A stretch of 64,000 bases of DNA from Chitinophaga filiformis. Lineage in GTDB: Bacteria; Bacteroidota; Bacteroidia; Chitinophagales; Chitinophagaceae. Under the pieces are notes generated by a model. That model was not told where the DNA came from, made no database searches, and saw only the letters and a list, made by a program, of their open reading frames with translations. Every line of letters begins with the position of its first letter. Within the stretch, counting starts at the first letter, position 1. The translations under genes were made by a program, and so were the position numbers. The DNA lies in contig NZ_JAKIRP010000008.1 in the NCBI RefSeq assembly GCF_021646545.1, positions 282,576 to 346,575 on the forward strand, given 5' to 3'. Of the stretch, positions 1-9,285 are shown piece by piece.

Positions 1-33
1 TTGCTTATGATCATGATCTGATTGTTTTAAAGA

Positions 34-3000
34 TTAAAAGGATGCATTCAATCCTATCGCATACATCTTTACGAGCGGATACATGGCACGGGTGCCGTCA
101 GACTCAAACTCAGGGTCTTGTCCTTTATACGGCGTGAAAGTGAAAGGATTCTCCGCGCTGATGTTCACGCGCAGGCTTTTGATACCTGTAGGACGCAGCA
201 GGCTGGCCGGCAGGGAATAGCTGAGTGCCAGGTTCTTGATACGCACAAAACTGGCGTCTTTATAAGACAGGGTATTGCCCATGAATACACTTTCCTGGTT
301 CTGATCAGGGCGGGGATTGTCGTTGGTAGCATGTTCCGGTGTCCAGTACGCTACATCCAGATTATTGTAACGTCCTGCCAGGCGGTTGTTGTTATTATAG
401 AACTGTGAAACGATGAGATATTGCTGCCTGATATTGACCACCGTTGACAGCTCCAGTCCTTTGTAAGAGAAACGGTTGGTGATACCGCCAAACCAGGAAG
501 GCGTTGTGTTACCCAGGATGGTACGGTCCTGATCGTCCAGTTTTTTATCGTTGTTAAGGTCCTGCAGTTTGATCATGCCCGGTTTATAACCATATGTGGC
601 TGCTTCTGCCGCTTCACTTGTCTGCCAGATGCCAATTTTGCGATAGCTATAGATGGAACCTATGGGTTGGCCGATAAACCAGCTGTTGCCAATATCATCC
701 TTCCCATCGCCATACAGCTGCGTGATCCTGTTCCTGTTGGTGGCAAAGCTGAAATCTGTTCGCCACTGGAAGCCGCTCTTTGTTTGAAGGTTCACGGTAG
801 AGAGCGAAACTTCCCACCCTTTGTTACGGGTAGCGCCTATATTCTGCAATATTTTAGTGTAGCCGGTACTGCCGGGAATACCACGGGTGAGCAGCAGATT
901 GTCGGTATTGGAGATATAATGTTCAATAGCACCAGTGATCCTGTCCTTCAGGAATCCGAAGTCGAGACCTACGTTAAATTCCTTCGTCGTTTCCCATTTC
1001 AACTCCGGATTGGAAATAGTAGCAGGCGTGAAGCCGCTGGATCCTGTGCTGCCAAAAGCATAGGGGCTGGGCGCAAGGGTACTGAAAGTACCGTAAGGCG
1101 CGATGCCGTTGTTACCGGTTTTACCATAGCTGGTACGCAGTTTCAGTGTGGTTACACCAGAAGCCTGTTGCATGAAAGGTTCTGCATCGATACGCCAGGC
1201 GAGGGCAGCAGAAGGGAAGTATTCCCATTTATGCCCTTTGGCAAATACGGAGGAACCGTCTTCACGGGCAGTCAGTGTGAGGAGGTAACGCTCTTTAAAG
1301 TCGTAGTTGATACGGCCCATGTAAGAGAGCAGGAGGCTTTTCTGGTAGTCGCTGGCAATGCTCAGCACCTGCCCGGCACTACCAATGTTATGATAACCCT
1401 GCGACTCATAAGGCAGCTGGTTGGCCGTTGTACTCGCGCTGTTGATCTCCATCTGCTGGGAGCTTTGCAGGAGCGTCACGTTCAGGTGGTGATCTTTTCC
1501 AAACTTGCGGTCATACTTCAGGATGTTCTCGATGGTGATGGACACAAGCTCTCTGCTGGCTACAGTGGCGGCAGGTGTACCACCCTGGTTGGTAGTGGTC
1601 TGACTACCGGCGAAAGCGCCATTCCGGGTATTTTCTATTTCCGGACCTACGTTGAGGCGATAGCTTAAGCCCTTTGCGATATTCCATTCTCCGTAAAGAC
1701 TACTGAAGATACGTGTCTTATAGGTCTGGTTAGTGTAGTTCTTAATATCCATCAACGGATTCACACGCTGGCCTTCATCATGGGTAGTGCGGAACAGCAT
1801 GTTACCGAGGCTGTCGTAAGGTATACCCAGTGGGCTGGTGCGCAGCATGTTGTCAAACACATCATTGCTGACAGCATTCTCTCCTGACCGGGTCAGGAAG
1901 GAATACACCCCGAAGCGCAGGTGGTTGTTGACCTGGTGATCAATATTGATACGTACAGAACCACGGGTAAAATCAGACTTGTCTACAATCCCTTTTTCTT
2001 TATAGTAGTTGAATGAAACGGCAAACTGTGTATGCTCTTTACCTCCGGTTAAGGAAACCTGGTGGTTCTGCCGGGCACCTGAATGATATACCAGGTCCTG
2101 CCAGTCGGTGGAACGGCCCAAAGCGAGCGATCTCAGTGCGATATCATCAAACAGCGCTGCGTCCGGCGGATACTGGTTGTTAGCACTGTTGGTTCTGGCA
2201 GCCTCCCTTCTCAGCTGTGCAAACTGAGCGCCGTCCATAACATCCAGTTTACGTGTAATGGACGTAGCGCCATAATAGCCGCTGTAAGACACGTTGGTTT
2301 GTCCGGCAGCACCACGTTTGGTGGTGATCAGGATAACGCCGTTAGCGGCCCTGGAGCCATAAATAGCAGTGGAGGAAGCATCCTTTAGTACCTCAATGCT
2401 CTGGATATCGTTCGGGTTGATCTCGTTAAGGCTCGGAGGGGTTTTGGCATCAGTAGAAGCCAGGGGAATACCGTCCAGTACTATGAGCGGGGTATTGCCG
2501 GCAGCAATGGAACGTTGTCCGCGCAGGAGGATATTAGCGCCTGCACCGGGTTCATTGCCCGAGTTTGAGATATCCAGACCTGCTACCTTACCTTTCAGTG
2601 CCTCAATGGGGTTGGCTACCGGCTGTTCGGCAATGTCCCTGCTCTTTACAGAAGCTACGGCGCCGGTAACGTCTCTTTTCTTCTGGGCGCCATAACCAAC
2701 TACCACCATCTCGTTCAGTCCGCGGATGTCTGCTGCCAGTACCACCTGCATATTCTGTCCAACTGGCATTTCCCTGTTCCTGTAGCCCGACATGGAAAAG
2801 AGCAGCGTAGCTTCATTACTTACGTTCAGGATGAAATTACCATCGCCATCAGAAATAGCTCCTTTGTTCTGGCCTTTCACCATGATGGTCACACCTGGAA
2901 GCGGCGCGCCGTTTTCATCGGTTACTTTTCCCCTGATCTGTTCATCATTGATGGCAGCACTTTCATTAGCAGCCTGCGGACGTTTAGGGCCGGCTTTCTC

Positions 3001-3363
3001 CATGATGATCACCTTCCCGTTCTGGATACGGTAGGTAAGGGGCAGGTTGCGCAGCAGGCTGGCAATGACATCAGAAACATTCTGGTGACGGGCGTCAATA
3101 CTTACGGAAGTGTAGGGGGAGAGCAGCTTTTCGTTGTAGATGAAAAGGTAGCCACTCTTTTTCTGAACCAGGGCGAAAGCCTCTTTCAGTGATTTACGTT
3201 CGATGGTACAGTCGATGGTCTCCTTGAGTACAGGGTCCGACATCGTCTGTTGATGGCCGGTAGCAGAGAGCTGTGCGGCCAGCAGTACAGGAATGATCAG
3301 GCAACAGCCTGCCTTTACATGCCGTTGAATAAGCGACATGACACTACTGGTACAAATTTTCAT
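34..3363 (-). CDS. SusC/RagA-type TonB-dependent outer-membrane receptor with STN domain
   Basis: Outer-membrane active transporter of the SusC class, 1109 aa. In order: a signal peptide (about residues 1-35), an STN domain (about 50-120) that in this family contacts FecR in the periplasm, a carboxypeptidase-regulatory-like domain (about 140-220, with GKVTDENGAPLPGVTIMVKG), a TonB-box/plug entry (EMVVVGYGAQKKRDVTGAV, about 217-236), the plug with the SusC signature SIEVLKDASSTAIYGSRAA near 325, then a beta-barrel ending in an aromatic residue (NASF). The STN domain, together with FecR and an ECF sigma factor upstream on the same strand, indicates cell-surface signalling: substrate binding should activate transcription of the receptor itself. 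SusC genes are normally followed by susD; that position is beyond the left edge. The substrate cannot be deduced. Confidence 0.95.
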   Translation of the reverse strand: MKICTSSVMSLIQRHVKAGCCLIIPVLLAAQLSATGHQQTMSDPVLKETIDCTIERKSLKEAFALVQKKSGYLFIYNEKLLSPYTSVSIDARHQNVSDVIASLLRNLPLTYRIQNGKVIIMEKAGPKRPQAANESAAINDEQIRGKVTDENGAPLPGVTIMVKGQNKGAISDGDGNFILNVSNEATLLFSMSGYRNREMPVGQNMQVVLAADIRGLNEMVVVGYGAQKKRDVTGAVASVKSRDIAEQPVANPIEALKGKVAGLDISNSGNEPGAGANILLRGQRSIAAGNTPLIVLDGIPLASTDAKTPPSLNEINPNDIQSIEVLKDASSTAIYGSRAANGVILITTKRGAAGQTNVSYSGYYGATSITRKLDVMDGAQFAQLRREAARTNSANNQYPPDAALFDDIALRSLALGRSTDWQDLVYHSGARQNHQVSLTGGKEHTQFAVSFNYYKEKGIVDKSDFTRGSVRINIDHQVNNHLRFGVYSFLTRSGENAVSNDVFDNMLRTSPLGIPYDSLGNMLFRTTHDEGQRVNPLMDIKNYTNQTYKTRIFSSLYGEWNIAKGLSYRLNVGPEIENTRNGAFAGSQTTTNQGGTPAATVASRELVSITIENILKYDRKFGKDHHLNVTLLQSSQQMEINSASTTANQLPYESQGYHNIGSAGQVLSIASDYQKSLLLSYMGRINYDFKERYLLTLTAREDGSSVFAKGHKWEYFPSAALAWRIDAEPFMQQASGVTTLKLRTSYGKTGNNGIAPYGTFSTLAPSPYAFGSTGSSGFTPATISNPELKWETTKEFNVGLDFGFLKDRITGAIEHYISNTDNLLLTRGIPGSTGYTKILQNIGATRNKGWEVSLSTVNLQTKSGFQWRTDFSFATNRNRITQLYGDGKDDIGNSWFIGQPIGSIYSYRKIGIWQTSEAAEAATYGYKPGMIKLQDLNNDKKLDDQDRTILGNTTPSWFGGITNRFSYKGLELSTVVNIRQQYLIVSQFYNNNNRLAGRYNNLDVAYWTPEHATNDNPRPDQNQESVFMGNTLSYKDASFVRIKNLALSYSLPASLLRPTGIKSLRVNISAENPFTFTPYKGQDPEFESDGTRAMYPLVKMYAIGLNASF

Positions 3364-3462
3364 ACCTTTGCGCTGGTTTTAATTTTGATTAAATCATGAT
3401 GAAATCACGCCGGGAAGATCAATATGTGATTGCAGTTACCGATTGATGTTTCCCGGCCATAG

Positions 3463-3490
3463 ACCGGTAGCGATCCGTTACCGGTTTTTT
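3463..3490 (+). terminator. Strong hairpin with T-tract, read on the + strand
   Basis: A 10-bp stem (ACCGGTAGCG / CGTTACCGGT, one G-T pair) with a 3-base loop is followed by six T on the + strand. The U-tract faces against the direction of the flanking fecR and susC-like genes, so it would stop antisense rather than sense transcription. On the minus strand it is a hairpin without a U-tract. Confidence 0.4.
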
Positions 3491-3497
3491 ATTATAG

Positions 3498-4436
3498 TTA
3501 CTGTTTATCGAATACGATGTTGTTGCCCTGTAACCTGAAACTCAGATTATTCGCCAGGCTCAATGCTTCCAATACTTCCCTGACAGAATCTGTTGCCGCA
3601 AATCCGGCAGTTACCTTGTAGGACGGTAAAGTCGTATCAGCAAAAGAGATCCTGACATTATATTCATGCTCTAACAAAATTGCGATCATGTCCAGCCGTT
3701 CGTTATTGAAGAGCAGCTGGTCGGTGGTCCATCCACTAATGGATGCTGCATCCACGGTATCTTTGATTATATCCTGCCTGTTTGCATAGAGTGTGGCCCG
3801 CTCATTGGGGAGTAGCAATACTGTGCCTGCATCATCGCCGCTGCTACGTGTCACTGCCACTTTACCTTCCTGCACGCTTACCTGTACAAAGGGTAGTTCT
3901 TTATAAGAACGAACATTGAAGATAGTACCCAGCACGCGTGTCTGTAGGCTACCAGCAGTAATGATGAAAGGATGTTGCGGATCTTCTGCTGCATGGATAC
4001 GGGCTTCCCCTGTTACAAGTATGATCTGCCGTTCTTTGCCATTGAATTGTGCAGGATAACGTAAATGGCTGCCCGCATTTAACCAGACGTCCGAGCCATC
4101 TGGTAATGTCAGGTGTACAGGCTGATGATGATCTGCAAATGTTTCTTTCCAGGTAATGCTGTTGTTGAAGAACAATACGTACGACAGGTATCCGCCCCCC
4201 AGCAATATGGTAATAGCGGCTGCTATCTTCCACAGGTAGCTTATTTTGCGTACCGGCCGTTGTTGCAGCCTGCCCCATATCTGCTCTTGTGCGGTGGCAA
4301 TATCAAGTCCGGAAACATCAGCCCTGCTGGTCTCACGCTGTTGCTCATACCATGCTTCAACGAGCCGTTCCTCTTCAGCAGTGCACTCGCCTGCTATATA
4401 CCGTTGTAATAGTTTATTGATCTCCTGGTTATCCAT
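3498..4436 (-). CDS. FecR-family anti-sigma factor
   Basis: Inner-membrane regulator, 312 aa. The N-terminal cytoplasmic part (1-80) would bind the ECF sigma factor. One membrane segment lies at about 84-106 (ISYLWKIAAAITILLGGGYL). The periplasmic FecR domain follows (about 110-210, with HLTLPDGSDVWLNAGSHLRY), and the C-terminal domain (about 245-312) would receive the signal from the receptor's STN domain. It lies 134 bp upstream of the SusC-like receptor on the same strand. The sigma gene is about 800 bp further upstream, separated by a small gene on the opposite strand, so sigma and FecR are probably not one simple operon here. Family assignment is firm; the inducing substrate is unknown. 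Confidence 0.93.
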   Translation of the reverse strand: MDNQEINKLLQRYIAGECTAEEERLVEAWYEQQRETSRADVSGLDIATAQEQIWGRLQQRPVRKISYLWKIAAAITILLGGGYLSYVLFFNNSITWKETFADHHQPVHLTLPDGSDVWLNAGSHLRYPAQFNGKERQIILVTGEARIHAAEDPQHPFIITAGSLQTRVLGTIFNVRSYKELPFVQVSVQEGKVAVTRSSGDDAGTVLLLPNERATLYANRQDIIKDTVDAASISGWTTDQLLFNNERLDMIAILLEHEYNVRISFADTTLPSYKVTAGFAATDSVREVLEALSLANNLSFRLQGNNIVFDKQ

Positions 4437-4728
4437 ATATGCACCGCACTTTCGCCTGCGTACATATATAAGACAAAGGGGAAGAAGGGAGGGAGTAGAT
4501 GGGAATATTATCTAAATGTTAAGGGAAGAACATACTCAATAAAGGCAGATGTGCTGGTTTTCAACTTGCTGAAAAGTCACAAGCTGGTTTTGGATAAAAG
4601 GAATGATCCGGAAGATGGGAAAGATTAATTTTGAAAGGGTTAAACATAAAGTAATTGTACAAATGAAAATAGCCCACCCCTTCAGTATATTTATACTAAG
4701 GTAAATTGTCATATCCCAAAATTTTACT

Positions 4729-5115
4729 ATGAAAATAATATCATTTGCAGCGCTGTGGTTTCTTCTTTTGTTTGTCGTCGCTTGTAACAGATGTAAGCAT
4801 AGCGTCAAATTTGTCTGTACGGCAGCTAATAAAGGCGATACCGCATTTATTTATGTCGACGGCAGCCTGGTATTTCAGGAAACTTTTGAGAAACGTTATT
4901 TTATGTCATTGGCTTCTGTCGGGTCGGATGTTAAAAAATACTGTTCATCAGCTGATTCAATAAAGGTGCGTGCTGGTTTTAATGATAATGACACCGTCTT
5001 TTATCTCGATCCTAAAGATGTTAAATACTGTTATATTGCTAATAGTATAAATGATAGTTTAATAATTTACATACATAGTATAAGCCGGCCGTTGATTATG
5101 GGCTGCTATCAATAA
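4729..5115 (+). CDS. Small predicted lipoprotein, function unknown
   Basis: 128 aa with a lipoprotein signal peptide: a charged start, a hydrophobic run (ISFAALWFLLLFVVA) and a lipobox-like VVAC with the cysteine at about residue 19. The mature part is hydrophilic, with predicted beta strands (AFIYVDGSLVFQETFEKRYF) and two more cysteine pairs; I do not recognise a family. It is transcribed against the sigma and fecR genes on either side. A TAATTTTG element at 4626-4633 matches the Bacteroidota -7 consensus but has no clear -33 partner. Codon use and the intact signal peptide argue that it is a real gene; function is unknown. Confidence 0.65.
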   Translation: MKIISFAALWFLLLFVVACNRCKHSVKFVCTAANKGDTAFIYVDGSLVFQETFEKRYFMSLASVGSDVKKYCSSADSIKVRAGFNDNDTVFYLDPKDVKYCYIANSINDSLIIYIHSISRPLIMGCYQ

Positions 5116-5239
5116 ACTTCCGGCAGGGATGCTTGCTTGTGTTATGATATGGTTTCCTGCTATATTGTAAGTTACATGCGGTGTATGGAAAAACTGACTT
5201 AGAGGTCTTCTCATAAGACCAGGAGATGAGGGTATTGCT

Positions 5240-5809
5240 TCACAAAATCAGAAATATAAAATGCACCAGTTTATGCTTCAATATACGCACGGCATTACTC
5301 ACCTGTTTCTTCACCGTTTCTGGCGATAGTTCCAGCTGTTGTGCAATCTCCTTGTGCGACAAAGTAGCTTTGCGGCTCAGTTCAAACACTTCCCGCATTT
5401 TAGCCGGTAGCTGCTGTACTTCTTTTTCAATGCAGAGCAGTAGTTCGCGTTCGTTCAGCTGTTCGATGGTGCTGGTGTCTGTTTCGGAAATGAACTGTTT
5501 CAGATGATCAAGATGATGCCGGTAGGAGCGTTTGCGGGAGATAACGTTCAGCACTTTATTGCGTGTGCTTACATAGAGGTAGGCTGCCAGGGAGACAGTG
5601 ATGTTCAGTTCAGCACCTTTTGTCCATAGATGGGCAAATACCTCCTGGATAATATCCTGTGCGTCTGCTTCATTTTCCAGCATTCTGAAAGCGTGCTGGT
5701 AGAGGAGGGCGGAGTAGCGTCTGTAAATTTCCTCAAACGCTGCGGTATAGCCCTGCTGGAATTGCCGGAACAATTCGTTTTCCCCCCATTCACTTAATTG
5801 GCCTGACAT
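5240..5809 (-). CDS. ECF-type RNA polymerase sigma-70 factor
   Basis: 189 aa, the usual length for Bacteroidota ECF sigma factors paired with FecR. Region 2 (about 12-80) contains FEEIYRRYSALLYQHAFRML and the DAQDIIQEVFAHLW segment for core binding and -10 recognition. Region 4 (about 125-180) has LPAKMREVFELSRKATLSHK, followed by a helix-turn-helix for -35 recognition. Genes in the same orientation downstream encode the FecR anti-sigma factor and the SusC-like receptor, so this sigma factor most likely drives that uptake locus. Confidence 0.93.
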   Translation of the reverse strand: MSGQLSEWGENELFRQFQQGYTAAFEEIYRRYSALLYQHAFRMLENEADAQDIIQEVFAHLWTKGAELNITVSLAAYLYVSTRNKVLNVISRKRSYRHHLDHLKQFISETDTSTIEQLNERELLLCIEKEVQQLPAKMREVFELSRKATLSHKEIAQQLELSPETVKKQVSNAVRILKHKLVHFIFLIL

Positions 5810-5835
5810 AAAGCAGCATCTTTAGTTACGGTATC

Positions 5836-5843
5836 CAAAAGTA
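5836..5843 (-). promoter_or_regulatory. Bacteroidota -7 element for the sigma gene
   Basis: On the minus strand this reads TACTTTTG, matching TAnnTTTG, about 27 bp upstream of the sigma factor start. No convincing -33 TTG is seen at the expected distance. Confidence 0.35.
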
Positions 5844-5971
5844 ATAGGGCCGGGGGGAATTCTCATATTAAATAATTGTGAGCACACGTTTACCGTTCAT
5901 CACAAACGGGTGAACACCAGTTATTAAACGGTTGGCATAAAACCCTTGGTTTATGCAGACAGCGTACATTC

Positions 5972-6217
5972 TTAATAAGGATCAGGCGTTGGCAGTGAAT
6001 CGTATTTCGCCATGTAATTATCGATAGCTGCGCCAATCTCTTTGGTTTCTTCGGTTTCATTATCGGTTCCTTCTTCAAACCAATGGCCGGCTCCTTCATT
6101 GTCCTGCTTTAGTAGCAACAATATTTCCTTCCCCGGCCTATCCACCCTAAAGCTGCATTTGCCTAATTCGGTTACAGTGATCTGCTCATTATTGTGGTCA
6201 ATGGTGAATGTAATCAT
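5972..6217 (-). CDS. Small hypothetical protein
   Basis: 81 aa if started at the internal ATG at 6217 (MITFTIDHNNEQ); the frame is open to an earlier ATG at 6250, but that extension reads like non-coding AT-rich sequence. The protein is acidic, with a beta-rich N-terminal half (ITVTELGKCSFRVD) and a C-terminal half rich in Glu/Asp. No signal peptide or known domain is visible. It lies divergent from the M1 peptidase gene in a gap of about 100 bp. Real gene status is likely but not certain. Confidence 0.55.
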   Translation of the reverse strand: MITFTIDHNNEQITVTELGKCSFRVDRPGKEILLLLKQDNEGAGHWFEEGTDNETEETKEIGAAIDNYMAKYDSLPTPDPY

Positions 6218-6259
6218 ATATAAAATCTTTATAGAAATCGGTACAATCATTATGCCTAC

Positions 6260-6292
6260 TTTAGCTACTAATCAGCGGCAACCGTATATTTG
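6260..6292 (+). promoter_or_regulatory. Promoter candidate for the M1 peptidase gene
   Basis: TATATTTG at 6285-6292 fits the Bacteroidota -7 box TAnnTTTG. A degenerate TTTAG lies about 20 bp upstream in the -33 position. The predicted transcript start is roughly 15 bp before the ATG at 6314. Confidence 0.5.
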
Positions 6293-6313
6293 CCGGATAT
6301 CTAAATACTACTT

Positions 6314-8194
6314 ATGATCAGGATTGTAATCGCACTGGCGCTCATGCTCGGATACACGGGGCTGGTGTCTGCCCAGGAGCTGTATATGCCCCGGAATATA
6401 AAAAAGGCATATGCTAATCAGACAAGGGCAAAGAATGGTGTTCCGGGCCCGAACTACTGGCAGAACAAAGGCCGCTATGATATCCAGCTGAAAGTAAATG
6501 CCCCCTCCGGCGTGGTATATGGCCGGGAAAAGATCCGGTATATCAACAACAGCCCCGATCCTCTGAATGAACTCGTGATCCGCCTGATCTGCAATCTGCA
6601 TAAAACCAATGCGCCCCGCTCCGGGTATGTCAGCAAAGACTTCCTGACAGAAGATGGCGTAACGGTAGATACCCTGGTCATCAATGGTGTGAATGTTCCC
6701 TTTGATAATGATATCGCAACGGTAGGTACGGTTAAACTGGCCCAGTCACTGCAGTCTAAGGACAGTCTCGACGTGAATATCAGCTGGCATTACACCTTGT
6801 CCAAACTGAGCGGAAGGGAGGGAAAAATAGACAGTACTACCTTCTTTCTTGCTTATGCCTATCCGCGCATTTCCGTATATGACGATTACAACGGATGGGA
6901 TAGGATAGAACACATGGACAGGGTGGAGTTCTACAGTGATTTTAACGACTATAATGTAGCAGTCACCGCTCCGAAGAATTACGTGGTATGGGGTACGGGT
7001 GTATTGCAGAACGTGGAGGCAGTGCTGCAGCCGGGTATCGCCCAGCGCCTGAAAGCGTCTTATACTTCAGACCGCCTGATCCATATTGCCAGCAAGGAAG
7101 AAATGAGCGCGGGGAAGGTGACAGCTCAAAAGGACTGGAATACCTGGAAATTCAGCGCTTCACATATAGCAGACGTAACCTTTGGCATGAGCAACCATTA
7201 TGTATGGGATGCCGCCAGTGTAGTCGTTGACAGTGCAGCCGGTCGCCGTGCGAGTGTGCAGGCCGCTTATGATGACGCTGCTGCGGACTTTCACCATTCT
7301 GTGGATTTTTCCCGCTATGCATTAGACTGGTTCTCCCGTTACTGGCCGGGAGTGGCATATCCTTTCCCTACTATGACCGCCTTCCAGGGATTTGCCGATA
7401 TGGAGTACCCGATGATGGTCAACGACGCGACCGTAGGCGATCAGATCGGTTTTGCGCAACTGGTGCAGGACCATGAGATCGCACATACCTATTTCCCTTT
7501 TTATATGGGTATTAACGAAAGCCGTTATGCCTTCATGGATGAGGGATGGGCCACCACTTTTGAGTACCTGATCGGTGTGGCGGAAAAAGGTAAGATCGCT
7601 GCCGATAAATTCTACAGAATGTTCCGGGTGGATTCTTATATCAAAGACGCCTCCGGAGAGCAGGATCAGCCGATTATTTCCCAGTCGCACCAGGTGAGCG
7701 GTGTCGGGTATGGAAACAATGCTTATGGAAAGCCATCCCTGGCTTATCTGGCGTTGAAAGACCTATTGGGCGATGACCTGTTCCGGAAGTGTCTGCATGG
7801 CTACATGCATGACTGGAATGGCAAACATCCTATTCCCTGGGATTTCTTCAATTCCTTCAGCAATTACGCTGGTCAGAACCTGGACTGGTTCTGGAATAAC
7901 TGGTTCTTCAGCAATAATTATATTGACCTGCAACTGGCGGGTGTAAAGACAAAAGGCAACAACGCCGAACTGTCCGTCGTGAATGCGGGCGGCTTCGCCA
8001 TTCCTTTTGATATAGTGATCACTTATGCCGATGGTAAAACTAAAACTGTGCACCAGACACCGGCCCTGTGGAAGAGCGGCAGCAAACAGGTAACGGTAAA
8101 TGTGCCTGTCAGCGGTAAGGTAGCTGCAGTAATGCTGGATGGTGTGCTGTACACAGACTACACACCTGAGGATAATGACTGGAGAGCTAATTAA
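6314..8194 (+). CDS. Secreted M1-family zinc metallopeptidase
   Basis: Exported aminopeptidase-type enzyme, 626 aa. Signal peptide at about 1-20 (MIRIVIALALMLGYTGLVSA, then Q). The zinc site is intact: HEIAH at 387-391 and the third ligand Glu410 in DEGWA, spaced HExxH-x18-E as in M1 peptidases. A degenerate exopeptidase loop (ADMEYP, 361-366) replaces GAMEN, which suggests altered N-terminal recognition compared with classical aminopeptidase N. The N-terminal beta domain (about 50-270) contains the usual YDIQLKV start. The C-terminal region lacks the long ERAP-like alpha domain, so it is a short M1 member. The stop codon overlaps the end of the convergent AraC gene by 4 bp. Confidence 0.92.
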   Translation: MIRIVIALALMLGYTGLVSAQELYMPRNIKKAYANQTRAKNGVPGPNYWQNKGRYDIQLKVNAPSGVVYGREKIRYINNSPDPLNELVIRLICNLHKTNAPRSGYVSKDFLTEDGVTVDTLVINGVNVPFDNDIATVGTVKLAQSLQSKDSLDVNISWHYTLSKLSGREGKIDSTTFFLAYAYPRISVYDDYNGWDRIEHMDRVEFYSDFNDYNVAVTAPKNYVVWGTGVLQNVEAVLQPGIAQRLKASYTSDRLIHIASKEEMSAGKVTAQKDWNTWKFSASHIADVTFGMSNHYVWDAASVVVDSAAGRRASVQAAYDDAAADFHHSVDFSRYALDWFSRYWPGVAYPFPTMTAFQGFADMEYPMMVNDATVGDQIGFAQLVQDHEIAHTYFPFYMGINESRYAFMDEGWATTFEYLIGVAEKGKIAADKFYRMFRVDSYIKDASGEQDQPIISQSHQVSGVGYGNNAYGKPSLAYLALKDLLGDDLFRKCLHGYMHDWNGKHPIPWDFFNSFSNYAGQNLDWFWNNWFFSNNYIDLQLAGVKTKGNNAELSVVNAGGFAIPFDIVITYADGKTKTVHQTPALWKSGSKQVTVNVPVSGKVAAVMLDGVLYTDYTPEDNDWRAN

Positions 8195-9117
8195 TTACAA
8201 TTACAGGAAGATTGATAGACTTTGGGGGTGGTGCCTTCCACCTTCCTGAATACCCTGATAAAATAGTTGACATCTGTGAAGCCGCAAAGCTTGCTTACAT
8301 CGTAAATATTGCTTTGCGGCTTTGCCAATAGTTGTTTGGCAAGCTTAATCCTTTCCTTGTTGACATACTCCAGCGGCGTGATACCAAACTGCTCACGGAA
8401 CCATTTAAAGAACAGGTTCCTGCTGAGATATGCCTTCCGGCTCAGGGCTTCTACTGCGATCTTCTCCGTTAGATGCTCGTGGATATAGTTCAAGACAAAA
8501 TTTTGCCTGTTACCGTTAATATTGGAATTGCTGCCTTCCTCCGCCTGTCCTAACTGCTGACTTTGCAACAGGCGGATTAGGAGTTCTTTCAGCTGCAGAT
8601 CTGCATAGATATTCTTCGACTTATCATGACTGCTACAGATGCGGATCAGTTTATTGATCAATTCTGTAATCTCATGATTATTCTCAAAGTGATACTGCTG
8701 GAAGGAAAGTTGCCAGTTTTGCTGTTCACCATCGGTATTGTAATAATGATTCAAATAATTGACCGTTTCCCGGATATAGCTGTCGTCTATAGCCAGGGCA
8801 ATACACTGCGTGGGATTGTCCAGGGTAGCTTCCGGAAAATCGATGGTCATGGTTTCCTGTGGCGGCACGATGAGCGATTCTCCCGGCAGGTAATCGAAAG
8901 AAGGTTTATTGACAAGATGCATGATCTTTTTACCGCGTATCATGCTGGTAATTACGAGATCATTGAAAGTGAGCGGAACATCGTAGGCCTGCTCGTAACT
9001 TTCAAAGATACTCAGCTCACAATTGCGGAGATTGAACACACGCCTGTTCTCTACTAAAGTTTGCAGTTGCCGTGGAATAGTAAGGTCAATCGTCTGCAAA
9101 TAATTCTTTATCTGCAT
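8191..9117 (-). CDS. AraC-family transcriptional regulator, divergent from aldehyde dehydrogenase
   Basis: 308 aa. The N-terminal 200 residues form an AraC effector/dimer region (about 15-180, with LVNKPSFDYLPGESLIVPPQ typical of AraC_N). The C-terminal 100 residues carry two helix-turn-helix motifs: AVEALSRKAYLSRNLFFKWF and NIYDVSKLCGFTDVNYFIRV, with the GFTD-F-R-F-K signature and the closing GTTPKVY. It is divergent from the aldehyde dehydrogenase gene with 168 bp between the starts; this arrangement usually means local control. The ligand is not known. Confidence 0.92.
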   Translation of the reverse strand: MQIKNYLQTIDLTIPRQLQTLVENRRVFNLRNCELSIFESYEQAYDVPLTFNDLVITSMIRGKKIMHLVNKPSFDYLPGESLIVPPQETMTIDFPEATLDNPTQCIALAIDDSYIRETVNYLNHYYNTDGEQQNWQLSFQQYHFENNHEITELINKLIRICSSHDKSKNIYADLQLKELLIRLLQSQQLGQAEEGSNSNINGNRQNFVLNYIHEHLTEKIAVEALSRKAYLSRNLFFKWFREQFGITPLEYVNKERIKLAKQLLAKPQSNIYDVSKLCGFTDVNYFIRVFRKVEGTTPKVYQSSCNCN

Positions 9118-9165
9118 AGGAATATCTGTTTACTACCAACAAGTTAACCAATTTCCCGCCCATCT

Positions 9166-9173
9166 CAAAATTA
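9166..9173 (-). promoter_or_regulatory. -7 element for the AraC gene
   Basis: The minus strand reads TAATTTTG, an exact TAnnTTTG match, about 49 bp upstream of the araC start. The -33 position holds no clear TTG. Confidence 0.4.
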
Positions 9174-9240
9174 AGGTACGATTGTGCTATAAATAAGTAC
9201 GAAAATATCCGTGTCTTCTTATCAGTTCAGGAAATTGCAG

Positions 9241-9264
9241 GTATTATTTCACGTATTATTTCAC
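9241..9264 (+). promoter_or_regulatory. Perfect tandem 12-bp repeat upstream of aldehyde dehydrogenase
   Basis: GTATTATTTCAC occurs twice head-to-tail with no spacer, ending 21 bp before the ATG at 9286. Directly repeated half-sites are typical of AraC-family operators, and the divergent gene encodes an AraC regulator. Binding is an inference. Confidence 0.45.
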
Positions 9265-9285
9265 GTTTAAAAAACTCCACAAATT

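Noticed and set aside
667..1668. A 333-codon open frame on the + strand
   Set aside because: It lies wholly inside the firmly identified SusC-like gene on the other strand and matches no family.
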